Shown here: piece by piece, positions 12,744-14,978 of the stretch
Layout of the letters: the number at the start of each line of letters is the position of its first letter
Numbering within the stretch: the first letter of the stretch is position 1
From: JBFWRK01 sp050248955
GTDB taxonomy: Bacteria > Actinomycetota > Acidimicrobiia > Acidimicrobiales > Ilumatobacteraceae
Length of the DNA: 14,978 nt
Assembly: GCA_050248955.1 (NCBI GenBank)
Contig: JBFWRK010000040.1
Location: forward strand, 1-14,978
Direction: 5' to 3'
Made by a program: the position numbers and the translations under genes
Notes under the pieces: model-generated
The model's database searches: none
The model's input: the letters and a program-made list of their open reading frames with translations, nothing else
Told to the model about the DNA's origin: nothing

Positions 12744-14158
12744 GCACCCTCGGGGACGTGCTGGACATCGCCGCACGACGCAGGGCTCGGGAGCACCTTC
12801 AGCGGATTGGCGAGGCCGGAGGGATCGAACGCGGCGCGCAACCCGGCCTGCGCGGCGAGGTCGTCGGGGCCGAACATCATCGGCATCAGGTCGCGCTTCT
12901 CGAGCCCGATGCCGTGCTCGCCGGACAGGACCCCACCGGCCGCCACGCTCACCCGCACGATCTCCTCGCCGGCGGCGTGGACCCGCTCGAGCACACCGGG
13001 TTCACGCTTGTCGAACACGAGCAACGGGTGGAGGTTCCCGTCGCCGGCGTGGAACACGTTCATCACGAGCAACTGGTGGCGCTCCGCGATCTCGTAGACG
13101 TGGTGCAGCACCTCGGTCAGCTTGTGGCGAGGCACGACCGTGTCGTGGAGGTAGTAGTTCGGCTTGATCCGTGCGATCGCCCCGAACGCCGTCTTGCGTC
13201 CCTTCCACAGCAGCGCCCGCTCGGCTTCGTCCTGCGCGATCCGTACCGTGCGGGCGCCGTGGTCGCGGCCGATCGCGCTGATCCGCTCGACCTGGCGCTC
13301 GAGCCCGTGCTCCAGGCCGGCGACCTCCACGAGGAGGATCGCCGCTGCATCGGTCGGCAGCCCGGCGTGGATGTACTCCTCCACCGCTTGCGTGCAGAGC
13401 GCGTCCATCATCTCCAGCGCGGCGGGAACCATGCCGTCGGCGATGATCGCGCTCACCGTACGGGCGCCGTCCTCGACACGGTCGAAGTCGAGCAGCATCG
13501 TGCGCACCGCCGGTGGGTCCTGGGTGAGGCAGATGCACACCTTCGTCGCGATCCCGAACATCCCCTCGCTGCCGACGAACGCGCCGCGCAGGTCGAGCCC
13601 GTCCGGTTCCGGGTCCTCGCCGCCGAGCACGCACACCGACCCGTCCGGCAAGACGACCTCGAGCGCCAGGACGTGCGACGTCGTGACACCGTCGGCCAGG
13701 CAGTGCGGCCCGCCGGAGTTGTTGGCGACGTTCCCGCCGATCGAGCAGCTCTGCTGGCTCGACGGGTCGGGCGCGAAGTGCAGGCCGTGCGCGGCGACCT
13801 GCCGGCTGACGTCGAGGTTCAGCATCCCCGGCTCGACCCACGCGAGCCGGTTCTCCACGTCGACGGAGAGCAGCGCGTCCATCTTCGTCGTCACGATCAC
13901 GATCGCCCCAGTGGGCGGCACCGCGCCGCCGGCGAGCCCCGTACCCGATCCGCGGGCGACGAACGGCACCTGGTGGCGCTGCGCGAGCCGAACGCACGCC
14001 TGCACCTCGGCAGTGGTCGTCGGGAAGCAGACGACCCGCGCCGCGCCGTCCATGTTCGAAGCGTCGCGTCGGTAGAGCCCGAGCTCGACGGCGCCGTCCC
14101 GGACCCGATCTGCGGCGAGCGCGTCGCGCAGCTCGTCCACCAGCGCGTCGCGTGTCAT
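12734..14158 (-). CDS. glcD: Glycolate oxidase subunit GlcD (FAD-linked oxidase)
   Basis: This 474-residue catalytic flavin subunit oxidises glycolate (or D-lactate-like 2-hydroxy acids) to the 2-oxo acid. The FAD-binding PCMH domain has PFVARGSGTGLAGGAVP (65-81), CSIGGNVANNSGG (138-150) and VTTSHVLALEVVLPDG. The FAD-oxidase C-terminal domain has NYYLHDTVVPRHKL, VMNVFHAGDGNLHPLL (HAGDGNLHP at 370-378) and GGVLSGEHGIGLEKRDLM (GEHGIG at 413-418), the histidines that line the substrate and metal site. Length and order are canonical. The ATG at 14158 has no Shine-Dalgarno but TACGGT lies 7 nt upstream. The gene is divergent from the cysteine-rich gene across 47 bp. D-lactate or D-2-hydroxyglutarate dehydrogenase is the nearest alternative, but adjacent glcE favours glycolate. 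Confidence 0.93.
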   Translation of the reverse strand: MTRDALVDELRDALAADRVRDGAVELGLYRRDASNMDGAARVVCFPTTTAEVQACVRLAQRHQVPFVARGSGTGLAGGAVPPTGAIVIVTTKMDALLSVDVENRLAWVEPGMLNLDVSRQVAAHGLHFAPDPSSQQSCSIGGNVANNSGGPHCLADGVTTSHVLALEVVLPDGSVCVLGGEDPEPDGLDLRGAFVGSEGMFGIATKVCICLTQDPPAVRTMLLDFDRVEDGARTVSAIIADGMVPAALEMMDALCTQAVEEYIHAGLPTDAAAILLVEVAGLEHGLERQVERISAIGRDHGARTVRIAQDEAERALLWKGRKTAFGAIARIKPNYYLHDTVVPRHKLTEVLHHVYEIAERHQLLVMNVFHAGDGNLHPLLVFDKREPGVLERVHAAGEEIVRVSVAAGGVLSGEHGIGLEKRDLMPMMFGPDDLAAQAGLRAAFDPSGLANPLKVLPSPASCGDVQHVPEGAWI

Positions 14159-14165
14159 CGAACGG

Positions 14166-14171
14166 ACCGTA
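14166..14171 (-). promoter_or_regulatory. Candidate -10 box (TACGGT) for glcDE, leaderless arrangement
   Basis: On the minus strand TACGGT is followed by seven bases (CCGTTCG) and the ATG of glcD. No ribosome-binding sequence is present between the box and the start. The opposing candidate box of the divergent gene is 21 bp away. Confidence 0.45.
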
Positions 14172-14192
14172 CTCGCCGCCCTGCAGCAGCAC

Positions 14193-14198
14193 TAGCGT
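14193..14198 (+). promoter_or_regulatory. Candidate -10 box (TAGCGT) for the cysteine-rich gene, leaderless arrangement
   Basis: TAGCGT is followed by seven bases (CGCACCG) and ATG at 14206. There is no Shine-Dalgarno sequence. Together with the opposing box at 14166-14171 it forms a compact divergent promoter pair inside a 47-bp gap. Confidence 0.45.
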
Positions 14199-14205
14199 CG
14201 CACCG

Positions 14206-14952
14206 ATGCCGGATCGATCCCGCGACACGGTGCCCGAGGATCTCCACGAGTGGATCTCGTTCGAGGATCCGGACGAGGACCGTACCTGGGTGTTCGACGT
14301 GACGTTCCTCGCGTCGAACTGGTCGTGCATCTTCGGCCACGGTTGCAAGGGAGTCCTCACGGGTCCTGCCGAGCACCTCCACCAGGGCTGCTGCAGTTAC
14401 GGCGCGCACTTCATCGACGACGACGACGTGGCTGCGGTCGACCGCGCGGTGCGCCGGCTGACCTCGGCGACGTGGCAGCTGCGCCGTAAGGGCAAGAAGG
14501 ACTGGTTGACGACCGACGACGAAGGTACCCGCACGACGCGCGTCGTCGACGGCGCCTGCGTCTTCCTCAACCGGCCGGGGTTCGAGGGTGGCATCGGGTG
14601 CGCATTCCACATCGCCGCGCTGCAGCAGGGCGAGCGGCCGCTGGACTGGAAACCCGACGTCTGCTGGCAGCTACCGCTCCGGCTCCACGAGCACACCGAC
14701 GACCATGGGCACGTCACCTCGACGTTGCGTGAGTGGAAGCGGCGCGACTGGGGCGAGGGTGGTCAGGAGTTCCACTGGTGGTGTACCGAATCGCCGGACG
14801 CGTTCGTCGGCGGCAACCCGACCTACGCGTACCTGCGCGACGAGATCGTCGAGTTCACGGGGCTGGCCGTCTACGAGCTGCTCGTCGCGCAGTTGGAGGC
14901 GCGCCGCCGCAAGGCGACGCCGCTCCCCCACCCGGCGGTGCGCAAGCGCTGA
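14206..14952 (+). CDS. Conserved cysteine-rich protein, YkgJ/DUF3109-like cluster-binding candidate
   Basis: This 248-residue soluble protein has eight cysteines in conserved-looking contexts: SNWSCIFGHGCKG (C41, C47), HQGCCSYGAHF (C62, C63), GACVFLNRPGFEGGIGCAFH (C118, C132), KPDVCWQLPL (C153) and FHWWCTESP (C193). The order C..C..CC, then C-hydrophobic-L ... C-x-x-H ... KPxxCxxxP, resembles the YkgJ/DUF3109 group of presumed zinc- or iron-sulfur-binding proteins. I infer metal binding but know no function. WxRxDWGEGG and AFVGGNPTYAYLRDEI near the C-terminus look family-specific. The ATG at 14206 is chosen from a TANNNT box 7 nt upstream; the frame extends 18 codons further back but would run through glcD's start region. 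The gene is divergent from glcD. Confidence 0.8.
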   Translation: MPDRSRDTVPEDLHEWISFEDPDEDRTWVFDVTFLASNWSCIFGHGCKGVLTGPAEHLHQGCCSYGAHFIDDDDVAAVDRAVRRLTSATWQLRRKGKKDWLTTDDEGTRTTRVVDGACVFLNRPGFEGGIGCAFHIAALQQGERPLDWKPDVCWQLPLRLHEHTDDHGHVTSTLREWKRRDWGEGGQEFHWWCTESPDAFVGGNPTYAYLRDEIVEFTGLAVYELLVAQLEARRRKATPLPHPAVRKR

Positions 14953-14958
14953 AACGAC

Positions 14959-14978
14959 TCAGTTCTTCTTGAACGCCC
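14959..14978 (-). CDS. Possible 3' end of a minus-strand gene (…AFKKN stop), cut by window edge
   Basis: On the minus strand the last 20 bases read GCG TTC AAG AAG AAC TGA after two leading bases, which would be the end of a protein terminating AFKKN. It would converge on the cysteine-rich gene, with 6 bp between stops. A basic short tail like this is common in, for example, crotonase-family proteins, but five residues cannot identify it. Confidence 0.3.

Noticed and set aside
12758..14302. Long open plus-strand frame antisense to glcD
   Set aside because: The product is low-complexity (R, H, D, V, A) with no motif, and glcD on the other strand is a full, canonical gene.
1..14978. tRNA, rRNA, CRISPR, insertion sequence, phage or toxin-antitoxin loci
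   Set aside because: No cloverleaf, spacer-repeat array, transposase motif, integrase or paired small toxin genes were recognised on either strand.

Overview
The window is a gene-dense, very GC-rich bacterial chromosome segment. Frequent GTG and TTG starts, overlapping stop/start codons, a mycobacterial-type MtrAB-like regulatory cluster, an OtsA/OtsB pair, an actinobacterial-type pterin dehydratase/VOC fusion and repeated TANNNT boxes just upstream of start codons all point to an actinobacterium. An Acidimicrobiia-like lineage is my guess, from overall protein flavour only. No mobile element, rRNA, tRNA, CRISPR array or phage gene was seen, and no gene-free stretch exceeds 300 bases.

Left part (1-3320): a truncated Lrp-type RAM-domain protein (-) is divergent from a MOSC-domain protein (+). 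The MOSC gene converges, with an 18-bp overlap, on a small helical protein (-) that is translationally coupled to the iron-sulfur subunit of glycolate oxidase (glcF-like, -). Divergent from glcF, with only 31 bp between start codons, is an Nei/Fpg-family DNA glycosylase (+). Four GCCGGC words at 10-bp spacing follow it.

Centre (3316-8490): a tightly overlapped minus-strand operon encodes an OmpR-type response regulator, a HisKA sensor kinase and a GerMN-domain lipoprotein. It resembles mtrA-mtrB-lpqB, but the lipoprotein is far shorter than LpqB. Divergent from it, across a 190-bp control region with a 7-2-7 dyad, is otsA-otsB for trehalose synthesis. otsB ends in two back-to-back hairpins that fill the gap to a converging DUF1810 gene.

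Right part (8488-14978): single-gene units follow. They are a universal-stress-like protein (+), a pterin-4a-carbinolamine dehydratase/VOC fusion (-), a pentapeptide/DinB-like fusion (+) and a PNPOx-like flavin/F420 split-barrel protein (+). Then come glcE and glcD (-), overlapping by 10 bp, which together with the distant glcF would make a complete GlcDEF glycolate oxidase. Divergent from glcD is a cysteine-rich protein (+) resembling the YkgJ/DUF3109 CxxxCC group. A gene on the minus strand probably ends at the right edge.

This is mainly housekeeping and accessory metabolism, and I see no convincing novel defence or mobile system. The most informative pattern is regulatory: at least five genes have a TANNNT -10-like box 6-7 nt before the start codon and no Shine-Dalgarno, which suggests leaderless transcription.
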